In this document: positions 18,441 to 26,691 of the stretch, piece after piece
How the letters are laid out: every line of letters starts with the position of its first letter
How positions within the stretch are numbered: position 1 is the first letter of the stretch
Source of the DNA: Deltaproteobacteria bacterium
GTDB lineage: Bacteria; Desulfobacterota; Desulfovibrionia; Desulfovibrionales; Desulfovibrionaceae
DNA length: 64,000 nucleotides
Direction: 5' to 3'
Assembly (NCBI GenBank): GCA_031285295.1
Contig: JAITWK010000038.1
Location: 62,001-126,000, forward strand
Notes under the pieces: generated by a model
The model's database searches: none
What the model saw: only the letters and a program-made list of their open reading frames with translations
What the model was told of the DNA's origin: nothing
Made by a program: the position numbers and the translations under genes

Positions 18441-19889
18441 ATGAAAAACCTGAGCACTTTGTTACTGACCGCGCTGATTAGCGTACTGGCCTTCGGCGGG
18501 ACAGTGTTCGCCGCTGAAGCGGATGGTGCGGCAGACGCTACCACCCCCGTCACCCTCAATGACACCATTGCCCTGACGATAAAAAACAACCCGAACATCA
18601 AAGCCTTTCAGGAATACCGCCAGGCGGCCGAGTTTGATCGCAAACGCGCCCGCAGCGGTTTTCTGCCTACTTTGAACGCCTCCGCAGGCATCGGGTTTGA
18701 GCAATGGAACAGCGCCACCACCCGTACCGGCAACCCGCAGAAAGATGATGTCTTCTACAAAAGATATGATCACTCCATTGTGCTGAGCCAGACCATCTGG
18801 GACGGCTTTGCCGCCTGGAGCCGTTATCGCATGACCGATTCCATGCTGACTTCAGCCGAGCACAGGCTGTTCAACAACGTGGAAGGCCTGACGCTGGACG
18901 CCATTCTCGCCCACATGGAAGTTTGCCGCCAGACAAAAATGGTGCAGCTTTCCGAAATGAACGCCAGCAACCACCGGCGCATCCTTTCCTCGCAGATTGA
19001 CCGCCAGAGCGGCGGCGTCTCCACCAGGGCGGATGTGGCCCAAACCCAGGCCCGCCTGGCCAGGGCCGAATCATCCTTGGTTGAAGCCAAACTGGCCCTG
19101 AATGTGGCCCGTATCAGCTACAAAAACCTGACCGGCCAGGAACCCGGCGCTCTGGTTACGCCGCGCGCTCCGGAAGAAATTTTCGCCAGCCTGGAAAACG
19201 CTCTGGCTGGCGGCCTGAACAACAACTCGCAAATTCTCTCCAAGCTGGCCGATATTGATACCGCCTTCGCCCAGAAGGATCTGGACCAGTCCGCCTTCCA
19301 TCCCAGAATTTACCTGGAAGTGAGCAACAACTACAACTGGCAGGTGCAGGACAGCGATACCTACGCCTGGGGCACCGCCGTTATGCTGCGCGCACAGTGG
19401 AACCTCTACAATGGCCACTATGACTGGTACACCCTGAAGGGCGACAAGGCCCGCATCCGTCAGGCCACCCGTGAACTTCAGGCTCTGCGCGACAATCTGG
19501 CCCAGGAAACCTCCTCCACCTGGAGCGAGTGGCTGGCCAATATCGATCAGGTAAAGTTCTACGGCAACGCGGTTATCTACAACACCCAGACCCGCGACAT
19601 GTACCTGCAACAGTTCAACGTTGGCGCCCGTTCCCTGCTGGACGTGCTTGACTCTGAAAACGAACTGTTCAGCACCTCCATGCAGCTGGTTACCGCCCAG
19701 ATGAACGAAGTGGCGGCCCAATACCGCATTATCACCCTTGGCGGCACCCTGCTGGACTACTTCCAGGTGGATCGCGCGGCGATCGTGGTTGAAACCGAAG
19801 ACGACGAAAGCCTGTATCAGAATCAGTCCCGCTGGAGCGCCAATGGCGTTACGGCGGACAGCGGCAACGGTACTGCCCTGACTGAATAG
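18441..19889 (+). CDS. tolC: TolC-like outer membrane efflux protein of the type I secretion system
   Basis: 482 residues with a clear signal peptide (MKNLSTLLLTALISVLAFGG, cleavage after VFAAEA). Two TolC repeats follow, with the typical TLNDTIALTIKNNPNIKAF and, in the second half, YLQQFNVGARSLLDVLDSENELF. It forms the outer-membrane channel for the ABC/HlyD pair encoded divergently upstream. The ATG at 18441 has TGGAGT seven bases ahead. An upstream ATG at 18411 lacks a site and would bury the signal peptide. Confidence 0.93.
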   Translation: MKNLSTLLLTALISVLAFGGTVFAAEADGAADATTPVTLNDTIALTIKNNPNIKAFQEYRQAAEFDRKRARSGFLPTLNASAGIGFEQWNSATTRTGNPQKDDVFYKRYDHSIVLSQTIWDGFAAWSRYRMTDSMLTSAEHRLFNNVEGLTLDAILAHMEVCRQTKMVQLSEMNASNHRRILSSQIDRQSGGVSTRADVAQTQARLARAESSLVEAKLALNVARISYKNLTGQEPGALVTPRAPEEIFASLENALAGGLNNNSQILSKLADIDTAFAQKDLDQSAFHPRIYLEVSNNYNWQVQDSDTYAWGTAVMLRAQWNLYNGHYDWYTLKGDKARIRQATRELQALRDNLAQETSSTWSEWLANIDQVKFYGNAVIYNTQTRDMYLQQFNVGARSLLDVLDSENELFSTSMQLVTAQMNEVAAQYRIITLGGTLLDYFQVDRAAIVVETEDDESLYQNQSRWSANGVTADSGNGTALTE

Positions 19890-19919
19890 ATAAAATCCAG
19901 ACTGCAAAACTAAAAAGCA

Positions 19920-19963
19920 AAACTCCCTTCCGCCTGTGTGGTGGAAGGGAGTTTCTTTATTTT
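19920..19963. terminator. Intrinsic terminator after tolC
   Basis: Perfect 12-bp arms AAACTCCCTTCC (19920-19931) and GGAAGGGAGTTT (19943-19954) are followed by CTTTATTTT on the plus strand. The hairpin lies between convergent tolC and the GGDEF/EAL gene and may serve both. Confidence 0.85.
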
Positions 19964-19974
19964 ATTGAAGTATT

Positions 19975-21648
19975 CTAGGCTCTGCCGCTGTTACGCGGGC
20001 GCAGCGCAAGCAGCGCCGCCGCATCCTCTTTGGCCTGCGGGCTGATATCGGCCAGCATGAATTCCGGATATCCAAAATAATACCCCTGGGCGTAATCGAA
20101 GCCCAACTTGATGATGCTTGCCGCCTCTTCGCGTGTTTCCACACCTTCCGCAAGCGTCTTAATCCCTTTTGCGCGGCAGTAAGCCAGAATATTGGATAAA
20201 AACTCACGCTTGGCAACGGGCGCGTTCTGAATATTGTTGATGAAGAACCGGTCGAGTTTCAAAATATCCGGCGAAATACTCATCAGCCTGATGGCGTTCG
20301 AATGCCCGCAGCCAAAATCGTCAATGGCCACCAATACGGCCAACTCGCGCCGCAGGGCGTTTATCTGTTGCGGCAACAGACTTTCCATAGCGGCCATTTC
20401 CAGAATCTCAAACACCATATGCTTGCTTATGCTTTTATATTGCGGGTGAATTTTTCCCAACTCAACGCTATTCAGGTATTGCGCGGAAATGGTGTTGAAA
20501 AAAATCTTTCTGCCGCTCAAATGTTTGCTGTTATGAGAAATCCACTCGAAAATTACTTCAAAAGTAAGCCGTTCAAGCTGGTGCAGCTTGGACTGGCTTT
20601 CCGCCAGGGAGAGGATATCCAGCGGGCTGGAAAAATTGTTTGTTTTCGGACGCATCAAGGCTTCATATCCGACCACGCAAAAATTGCGCAGATCGACAAC
20701 GGGCTGGAAGGCAAAATGAATCAGCTGCCCTTCGATAAGCTCGTCCAATCTCTCCTGCTGGCTTAGAAGCCTGGCTTTTGTGCGGTAAACCTCCGGGCTG
20801 AAACGCATGCTCGTGCCACGGTCAAGGTTTTTCACTTCGAACATGGCGAGGCTGGCATAGTTCATGAGCAAGTCACTGGCAGTAGCATCGCTGGGATAGA
20901 CAGCCACCCCGCACGAGACCCTGATTTTTACCACTTCGTGCTCCAGGGCAACCCTGGTGTTAAGAAGTGTCTTCAAATGCCCCTGCACTGCCGCCTGCGC
21001 TTCCTCCTCGTTGTCAAAGCCGTGAGCGTACACTGCAAATTCGTTGCCGCCTGTACGGGCCAGCAGACTGGTGCCGCTTTCACAGGAGCGCAAAACCTCA
21101 ACAACCTTGCTGATATACAAATCGCCAGCTTCATAGCCGTGCGTCGCATTGATGTATTTTATATTATCCAGTTCACAGCAGAACAGCACGCCAACCTTGC
21201 TGGGACGAGCCTGAATGATGTCGTAAATACCGCGCATGAAAGCCCGGCGGTTAAGAATACCGGTTTCCGAATCGTAGTCATGCTCGATCTGATGCGCACG
21301 CAGATAGGCTTGGCGAATCATGGTATCCAGTCCCTCGGACAGGTCGCCCATGTAATCTATGGGCGGAGCCGCATAACCGGAAGCCGCCATCAGCAATTGC
21401 CTGTCAAGACGCCGGAGTTTTGCATGCAAATTTTTTAGGCCGATCGCCGAATGGTTATCCGGGCTTGGCATTTTTATGGCAAGATTGCCTTTGGACAATT
21501 CTGCCCCATAGACAGAAAGCTCCAAAAGCATACGTGTAATCTGGCTCAGCTTACGGGCTTGCGGCAAATCCTGGCAACGCTCAAAGGCGGCGAGCGCCTC
21601 CTCGTATCGTCCCAGCAATAATTTGTCCAAACCGTCTTCAATGTGCAT
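19975..21648 (-). CDS. GGDEF/EAL protein, probable c-di-GMP phosphodiesterase with degenerate GGDEF
   Basis: 557 residues, no membrane segment. A helical N-terminus (1-130, starting with a TPR-like helix pair) leads to a GGDEF domain whose active-site motif reads GGNEF (RTGGNEFAVYA), then an EAL domain. The EAL catalytic set looks complete: EALMRP, the Asn of FFNTISAQYL, EILE, IDDFGCGHS, LKLDRFF, AEGVET and QGYYFG. So it most likely degrades c-di-GMP, with the GGDEF part regulatory. It lies convergent to tolC beside the adhesin-export cluster, so it could lower the signal that protects the adhesin from LapG. That link is inferred from position. Confidence 0.9.
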   Translation of the reverse strand: MHIEDGLDKLLLGRYEEALAAFERCQDLPQARKLSQITRMLLELSVYGAELSKGNLAIKMPSPDNHSAIGLKNLHAKLRRLDRQLLMAASGYAAPPIDYMGDLSEGLDTMIRQAYLRAHQIEHDYDSETGILNRRAFMRGIYDIIQARPSKVGVLFCCELDNIKYINATHGYEAGDLYISKVVEVLRSCESGTSLLARTGGNEFAVYAHGFDNEEEAQAAVQGHLKTLLNTRVALEHEVVKIRVSCGVAVYPSDATASDLLMNYASLAMFEVKNLDRGTSMRFSPEVYRTKARLLSQQERLDELIEGQLIHFAFQPVVDLRNFCVVGYEALMRPKTNNFSSPLDILSLAESQSKLHQLERLTFEVIFEWISHNSKHLSGRKIFFNTISAQYLNSVELGKIHPQYKSISKHMVFEILEMAAMESLLPQQINALRRELAVLVAIDDFGCGHSNAIRLMSISPDILKLDRFFINNIQNAPVAKREFLSNILAYCRAKGIKTLAEGVETREEAASIIKLGFDYAQGYYFGYPEFMLADISPQAKEDAAALLALRPRNSGRA

Positions 21649-21664
21649 GTAACAACCTCATATA

Positions 21665-22564
21665 TTATTGCACAAGAGTTACCATAGCTTCGGCATCAGC
21701 GGCGGCCAGGCCTTTACCCACGGCGGCGGCCAGGGCGGCAGCCTTATAACCTTTTGGCAATAGCGCTGCGGCGTTGGCACATATTCCGCCGGACTTGTCA
21801 TGCGCTATATAATCAGCCGCCGCAAGTATGCGTGCATCCATCACGCAGGTAGGGGCCAAATCCGGCGCGTGATGCCAGTTAATCGGCTCGGTCAGCAACA
21901 TGGGCAGCTTCCAGTGATGCAGTATCTCCGCGCCTATGAGGGCATGATCTATACCCCAAAATTCGAACTCGGCCTCAAAATATTCTCCGCCTTTCTCTTT
22001 CCAGGCTTCATTCAGGGCTTGCCATAAATCCGGACGTCGGGCAGCGAAAATAAACTTGCCGACATCATGCAACAGCCCGGCCAGATAGGCTTCGTCCGGA
22101 AGCATGGTCAGCCGATCTTCCGCCGGGGCGGAAGGCCCGCAGATTCCGGTGGCGGAACCCAGTTCCGACGCAAGAGCTTTGGCTGCGAATGCCGTCTTTA
22201 ACTGATGCTTCCACTGAGCCATAATATTAAAATTGCCCGGCAGCCTGGTCTCCTTGATTACGGAAGCCAGAGTAACCAAAACCGCCAGTACGCGTATTTC
22301 ATTGGTGCCAAGAATGCTGACGGCGCGGGACAACGTGGAAACCTTGAACGCCAGGCCATAGGCAGCCGAGTTGGCCATGGCAAGCACGCGAGTTGCAAGC
22401 TTCTGGCTGCGCTCAATAATCGCTACCAAATCAGTCATGGAGGCACTGGAATCATCTTTGGTCACAGCGAAAAGCTGCGGCAGAAGCGTTGGCTCAAATG
22501 GCAGAGCTGGCGGATTGCGCAGGAGCATTTGCAAAAAAGAACGTGATTCTTTTTCTGGTTGCAT
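21665..22564 (-). CDS. HDOD-domain signalling protein
   Basis: 299 residues with an HDOD fold. LVAIIERSQKLATRVLAMANSAAYGL and LSRAVSILGTNEIRVLAVLVTLAS are the standard first helices, followed by AGLLHDVGKFIFA and DHALIGAEILHHWKLP. HDOD proteins relay signals without a proven enzymatic activity, often near c-di-GMP and chemotaxis genes. It is encoded 16 bp upstream of the GGDEF/EAL gene on the same strand and is probably transcribed with it. AGGA lies ahead of the ATG. Confidence 0.9.
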   Translation of the reverse strand: MQPEKESRSFLQMLLRNPPALPFEPTLLPQLFAVTKDDSSASMTDLVAIIERSQKLATRVLAMANSAAYGLAFKVSTLSRAVSILGTNEIRVLAVLVTLASVIKETRLPGNFNIMAQWKHQLKTAFAAKALASELGSATGICGPSAPAEDRLTMLPDEAYLAGLLHDVGKFIFAARRPDLWQALNEAWKEKGGEYFEAEFEFWGIDHALIGAEILHHWKLPMLLTEPINWHHAPDLAPTCVMDARILAAADYIAHDKSGGICANAAALLPKGYKAAALAAAVGKGLAAADAEAMVTLVQ

Positions 22565-22641
22565 AATTAGCTCTGTCCTCAGGTTCCCGGCTTAACAGAT
22601 ACAGTCACAGATTAATTGCCATACGCAACAGGTTGCTCGCA

Positions 22642-22675
22642 AAAAACCAGGAAAAGGTAGCCTTTTGTACTATAC
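22642..22675 (-). terminator. Hairpin downstream of the nitroreductase gene
   Basis: Perfect arms AAGGTAGCC and GGCTACCTT around a 14-base loop, between the nitroreductase stop (22742) and the HDOD start. On the minus strand the stem is followed by a short TTTTCC, so it is a weak intrinsic terminator candidate. Confidence 0.5.
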
Positions 22676-22741
22676 AGGCTACCTTAAGGATATTCTCATA
22701 ATCGATTTAAGTCACTATGTTTTGTTCAAAATTATCTATTT

Positions 22742-23275
22742 TTAGATAAATTTGGCAATTTCTTCCATTGATTTGCGAACTTTTGGACGCACAGTATCAT
22801 TGGCCGGGTAACCTACAGCGATTACACAGGCAAAACGCTGCTCGCGGGGCAAACCCAGAAGTTCGCAAAGCCTTTCGCGGTCAAATACGCCGATAATGCA
22901 GGTCCCCAGGCCTTGCGCCTCAGCCGCCAGGCAAATGCTCATGGTCGCGCAGCCAAGGTCGTGCCTGGCGAAATACTGGCTATCGATAAAAGCGCGGATG
23001 CGCTTGATCAGCACCGCGTGCTCCTCCAGCACCACAATAAAAGCCGAGGCTTTTTCAAAATATTCGTTCAGCCCGAAATGCTGCGTGCTTTTGGCCACTT
23101 CCGGCACCAGTTGCGGATTATCCACCACAACAAAGCTCCAGGGCTGGGAGTTGCAGCCGGAAGGCGCCATACGGGCGGCCTCAATGCAATTTATCAGTTT
23201 TTCTCTTTCCACCGGACGATCCGCGTAATCGCGGCAGCTTTGCCTGCGGCGGCAAAGATCCAGAAAATCGCTCAT
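22742..23275 (-). CDS. Nitroreductase-family flavoprotein
   Basis: 177 residues of the NADH-dependent FMN nitroreductase fold. Markers are the N-terminal LCRRRQSCRDYADRPVER, the FMN segment AARMAPSGCNSQPWSFVVV, and the C-terminal GLGTCIIGVFD with LPREQRFACVIAVGYP. Partner and substrate are unknown; such proteins reduce nitro compounds or quinones. The start at 23275 has GGAGG close upstream. A longer reading from 23338 has none. It follows lolA after a GC-rich spacer with overlapping hairpins. Confidence 0.9.
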   Translation of the reverse strand: MSDFLDLCRRRQSCRDYADRPVEREKLINCIEAARMAPSGCNSQPWSFVVVDNPQLVPEVAKSTQHFGLNEYFEKASAFIVVLEEHAVLIKRIRAFIDSQYFARHDLGCATMSICLAAEAQGLGTCIIGVFDRERLCELLGLPREQRFACVIAVGYPANDTVRPKVRKSMEEIAKFI

Positions 23276-23318
23276 GTTGCCTCCATCTAAATTTTTCTGG
23301 TGAGGCTCCGCCTCCCCA

Positions 23319-23353
23319 TGCCCCTCCGGCAGGGGCATGATGCCCCTGCACCT
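23319..23353. repeat. Overlapping, mutually exclusive hairpins in the lolA-nitroreductase spacer
   Basis: The octamer ATGCCCCT / AGGGGCAT occurs three times in alternating orientation. CATGCCCCT pairs with AGGGGCATG (23319-23341), or GCAGGGGCAT pairs with ATGCCCCTGC (23333-23353). Only one of the two stems can form at a time. A further short stem GAGGC-TCC-GCCTC lies just before it at 23302-23314. Confidence 0.6.
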
Positions 23354-23407
23354 ACAATAAATATCCAGCCCCTATGCGGGGGACGGAACAGAATCACTGG
23401 CAGTTTA

Positions 23408-24172
23408 TTACAACCCGTCCGGCAACTGCGTCTGATCCTCGATCTCCGTGCCGGGCGGCGGGCTGAACTCAAAGGTGGAATCCGGAATTTTGACGTTCAC
23501 TTCCAGCGAAGTAACGCTCATCTCGCTTACGTTGCCGTAAAAATCCGTTATTTGCAAACGCCTCAGGGTGGCGCTGTCCGGCTCCACCCAAATAATCGCC
23601 TGCATCAGGCTGGTGCTGGGCTCAAAAGGATCCAGTTGCAAACAGACCAAAGCATCCGCTTCGCCCTGCCCGGCTTCAGCGTCAGGTTTGCCAGGCACGT
23701 CTTTATCGGAAAGCACCGTAATTTCAAAACTGCTGCTCAGACTGGACATTCCGAAAAGTACGCGCAAAAAGGCGTTTTTATCGTCCACCGCCTCAATGGG
23801 AAACTTGTAGGCCAATTCCTCGTCCGGCAGGTACTGCCAAATCAGCTTGTCAGTAACGACCAGAACTTCCTCGGCTGGCGGCCTGGTAATCCAGCGCACC
23901 AGAAAAGGCTTGCGGAAGTGGATTTCTCCCTGGCGTTCTTCGGTGATGCCGCTTTCGCCATGCGTAATCTTCTGCTCGAATAACACATGCATATTGTCGA
24001 GCTGCGCGTAACGCTTCTGCACGGCGTCAGACCATTCGGCCGGGCTGCGCTGTTCTGACGATTCGGACGACTGAGCAGGCGTTGCGCTCTTTGCCTCCGG
24101 CGAACAAAGCGCAAACGCGGCGCTCAGTACGACTACTGCCAAGAAGGAACGTTGGGCAAACGCAAAAAACAT
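23408..24172 (-). CDS. lolA: Outer-membrane lipoprotein carrier LolA-like protein
   Basis: 254 residues with an N-terminal signal peptide (SFLAVVVLSAAFALCSP...) and a LolA beta-barrel domain. Diagnostic segments are VQKRYAQLDNMHVLFEQKITHG, GEIHFRKPFLVRWITRPPAEEVLVVT, DKLIWQYLPDEELAYKF and the closing LQITDFYGNVSEMSVTSLEVN. It ferries lipoproteins across the periplasm from LolCDE to the outer membrane. A GGAGG site is just before the ATG. It is a little longer than E. coli LolA because of a Ser-rich stretch after the signal peptide and an acidic insert near 165-180. Confidence 0.85.
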   Translation of the reverse strand: MFFAFAQRSFLAVVVLSAAFALCSPEAKSATPAQSSESSEQRSPAEWSDAVQKRYAQLDNMHVLFEQKITHGESGITEERQGEIHFRKPFLVRWITRPPAEEVLVVTDKLIWQYLPDEELAYKFPIEAVDDKNAFLRVLFGMSSLSSSFEITVLSDKDVPGKPDAEAGQGEADALVCLQLDPFEPSTSLMQAIIWVEPDSATLRRLQITDFYGNVSEMSVTSLEVNVKIPDSTFEFSPPPGTEIEDQTQLPDGL

Positions 24173-24193
24173 GAAACCTCCATGGTTAAGCCA

Positions 24194-24342
24194 AGATAGT
24201 GTTTACACGAGATGATTTTTTGTTCTCTGGCAAGGAAGATGAGCCTTTTATGCAGGAAGTGTACTCTTTTGGTACTCGACCGGAATAAAAGGCGAAATCT
24301 GACGCAGCCAGAAGCAAAAAGGCGCTCGCGTAAACACTATCT
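24194..24342. repeat. Palindromic intergenic element, copy D (variant arms, shared module)
   Basis: Perfect 13-bp arms AGATAGTGTTTAC (24194-24206) and GTAAACACTATCT (24330-24342). Inside are CCTTTTAT / ATAAAAGG and the module at 24254-24284 identical to the one in copy C. The right arm overlaps the stop codon of the minus-strand hisG. Confidence 0.8.
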
Positions 24343-25222
24343 ATATAACCTTGTTCAGCGGATACTCAATTATCCCCTTGGCCCCGGCCTCCACCAGCCT
24401 GGGCAGGAGATCGCGCACTACGGCCACGGAAACCACCACTTCCACCGCGTTCCACTTGCTGTCCTGCATGGGTGAAATGGTGGGCGAATTCAACGAGGGC
24501 AGCAGAGCCAGAATGGCAGGCAGTTCGTCCGTCTGCGCGTTCATTTTCAGGCCCACCAGGGATTCTGCCCGCAAGGCCCCTTGCAGAAGCAGGTTAATCT
24601 GATCGATTTTCTTGCGCTTCCAGGGGTTGGCCAGGGCGGCCCGGTTGGCAATGAACTGGGTGTTGGTGATCAGCACGTCATCAATTATGCGCAGCCCGTG
24701 CGCCCGAATGGTGGTTCCGGTTTCGGTAACTTCCACAATGGCGTCGGCCAAGCCTTCCACCACCTTGGCCTCGGTAGCGCCCCAGGAGTACTGGACAGTT
24801 ACCGGGATGTTTCTGGATTTGAAATAGCTTTCGGTCAGCCCGAGAAGCTCGGTAGCCACACGCGCTCCAGCCAGATCCTCCGGCTTGTGGTAGGGGGAAT
24901 CGCCGCCCACGGCCAGCACCCAGCGGGCCGGACGGTTGCTCACCTTGGAATAGAGCAAATCCGACACCACCTCCACATCGGCCCCGGTTTCCTGAATCCA
25001 GTCCTTGCCGGTAAAACCGGCGTCAAGTACGCCATCGGCCACATAGGTTGGCATTTCCTGAGCGCGGCACAGGCGGGTGATCAGTTCCGGGTCGTTAACT
25101 TCCGGGAAGTAGTTACGGGCCTGCATGTGGATTTTCCAGCCGGATTTGGCGAAAAGCGCAATGGTGGCCTGCTCCAGTGAGCCCTTGGGAATGCCTATTT
25201 TAAGTTCCTGTTTGTTGTTCAT
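24341..25222 (-). CDS. hisG: ATP phosphoribosyltransferase, long form
   Basis: 293 residues: the first enzyme of histidine synthesis, joining ATP and PRPP. The N-terminal catalytic half begins LKIGIPKGSLEQATIALF and holds VDGVLDAGFTGKDWI-like and VEVTETGTTIRAHGLRII segments. The C-terminal ~75 residues form the regulatory ACT-like domain of the long form (SPTISPMQDSKWNAVEVVV), so it should be feedback-inhibited by histidine and not need HisZ. It overlaps hisI by four bases (ATGA), indicating coupled translation. Confidence 0.96.
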   Translation of the reverse strand: MNNKQELKIGIPKGSLEQATIALFAKSGWKIHMQARNYFPEVNDPELITRLCRAQEMPTYVADGVLDAGFTGKDWIQETGADVEVVSDLLYSKVSNRPARWVLAVGGDSPYHKPEDLAGARVATELLGLTESYFKSRNIPVTVQYSWGATEAKVVEGLADAIVEVTETGTTIRAHGLRIIDDVLITNTQFIANRAALANPWKRKKIDQINLLLQGALRAESLVGLKMNAQTDELPAILALLPSLNSPTISPMQDSKWNAVEVVVSVAVVRDLLPRLVEAGAKGIIEYPLNKVI

Positions 25223-25605
25223 TTATAAATCTCGCTTGGTTCAAAAATTTTTGCGCAGCACTCGCGCACCGCATCGTTTTTATATTCACGGTAAAAGCAG
25301 CTTGCATAGCCGGTATGGCAGGCCGCGCCGCCAATCTGATCCACCAGCAGCAGGATGGAATCGCTATCGCAATCCAGACGCACGGCCCGGACTTTTTGCA
25401 CATGCCCAGAACTTTCGCCCTTATGCCACAGCCTGCCCCGGCTGCGGCTGAAGTAATGCGCTTCGCCGCTGGACAGGGTTTTATCCCAGGCTTCCTGATT
25501 CATATAGGCCAGCATAAGTACCTCGCCATTTTCGGCGCTCTGGACAATAGCCGGCAGGAGGCCGCCTCCCTTCTGAAAATCCGGTTTGAAGGCTTCAAGG
25601 TTCAT
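25219..25605 (-). CDS. hisI: Phosphoribosyl-AMP cyclohydrolase
   Basis: 128 residues catalysing the third step of histidine synthesis. Metal and catalytic segments are EVLMLAYMNQEAWDKTL, AHYFSRSRGRLWHKGESSGH, VRLDCDSDSILLLV and GAACHTGYASCFYR, which carry the expected Asp and Cys ligands. It is a stand-alone cyclohydrolase without a fused HisE. It is first in a two-gene unit with hisG. Confidence 0.96.
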   Translation of the reverse strand: MNLEAFKPDFQKGGGLLPAIVQSAENGEVLMLAYMNQEAWDKTLSSGEAHYFSRSRGRLWHKGESSGHVQKVRAVRLDCDSDSILLLVDQIGGAACHTGYASCFYREYKNDAVRECCAKIFEPSEIYK

Positions 25606-25803
25606 TTTTAAACAATACTCCGTTATGGTTGAGGGTTTTGTTTACCATAAAAGCCTCCGCCCCGCCATAAAAACAGGGGTGCCCGATTTTGCCCCAGCAA
25701 ATATCATTTGAATATCATCAGCAATGTCGCATCATTGCCCAATACCTTAAATGGCGTGACCGCCACTCACTATTTGCATATGAGATGGCGTCTTGGGCTT
25801 TTC

Positions 25804-25836
25804 AGAGCAAGCGATTAATTTTATTCGTGAATTGCT
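25804..25836. promoter_or_regulatory. Inverted repeat upstream of the rubrerythrin-like gene
   Basis: AGAGCAA and TTGCTCT arms enclose an AT-rich centre (GATTAATTTTATTCGTGAA), about 35 bp before the start codon. Its position suggests an operator, possibly for a peroxide or iron regulator, but I cannot match it to a defined consensus. Confidence 0.35.
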
Positions 25837-25868
25837 CTGCTTCAACCATCTGACAACAAGGAGCGGAG

Positions 25869-26369
25869 ATGGCCGGTTTTATCACGCGCGCGGATATAAT
25901 TACCGCAGCAATGGAAATCGAGCGCAAGGGGCATCAGTTTTATCTGAAAGCGCAGGAAACCGCTGAGGATGCAAACGCAAAAGAATTTTTCGCTTTTATG
26001 GCCGCAGAGGAAATTCGGCATGAGAAAATTTTTGAAAACATGCTGCAACGTATGGGTGACGCGACCGTTATCGAAGACCGCAGCGACCCGGAATACCTTG
26101 AATATGTGTGCGCCATCCTGAATGCGCACATGATCTTTGCGCCGGAAACTGACATCAAGGGTAAAAATCCCTTCATGCTGGCCCTGAGCTTTGAAAAAGA
26201 CAGCATTGTCTATTTCATGTCCATGCTGGAGCTGGTGCCAAAAGCTGAGCAAAAGCTTATTGAAAAGTGCATTGAAGAAGAAAAAGGACACATGCGCGCC
26301 ATTGCCAAAAAGAGACAGGAAATTGAAAAGGATAGCGCTGGCTACCACAGCAGCATATTTGTGCATTAA
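25869..26369 (+). CDS. Rubrerythrin/ferritin-like diiron protein
   Basis: 166 residues forming a four-helix ferritin-like bundle. Candidate iron ligands are in AMEIERKGHQFY, EEIRHEKIF, SFEKDSIVYF and IEEEKGHMRAI (the E..H spacing of rubrerythrins). No C-terminal rubredoxin CxxC domain is present, so it is a short-form protein. Such proteins reduce peroxide in anaerobes; this function is inferred. GGAG precedes the ATG, and a strong terminator follows. Confidence 0.88.
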   Translation: MAGFITRADIITAAMEIERKGHQFYLKAQETAEDANAKEFFAFMAAEEIRHEKIFENMLQRMGDATVIEDRSDPEYLEYVCAILNAHMIFAPETDIKGKNPFMLALSFEKDSIVYFMSMLELVPKAEQKLIEKCIEEEKGHMRAIAKKRQEIEKDSAGYHSSIFVH

Positions 26370-26449
26370 GCGTTTAAAACGGCTAGGGGCAGTAGCAGGG
26401 GGCGCTTTGTTTCCGGCACCACACGCCGAAAACGGGCTAAAGCCCCAAA

Positions 26450-26488
26450 CAAGGACTCGCGATTTTTCGTAAGTCCTTGTTCTATTTT
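26450..26488 (+). terminator. Terminator after the rubrerythrin-like gene
   Basis: Arms CAAGGACT (26450-26457) and AGTCCTTG (26472-26479) are followed by TTCTATTTT. An outer pair AGCCCCAAA / TTTTGGGCT extends the structure. The rest of 26370-26691 holds no gene I can support. Confidence 0.7.
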
Positions 26489-26691
26489 GGGCTATGGTCA
26501 GGCGTGTTGAGGCAGACTGGAAAAAGCGGGAGCGTCGTCAGCAGCACATAACTGGCAGCAGGATTTGAAGTTTTTGCCTGACCACATTGCAAAAAACAAT
26601 TCTTTCAATTACATATAAGATATATTATTTTTTGGTTAATGTTTTTTTAAGCGATTACTCTTATGCCGCGTTACTAAAAAAGGCGCGTACC

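Noticed and set aside
10609-19889. Search for the giant adhesin of the Lap module
   Set aside because: No long repetitive secreted protein is encoded here. It must lie elsewhere in the genome.
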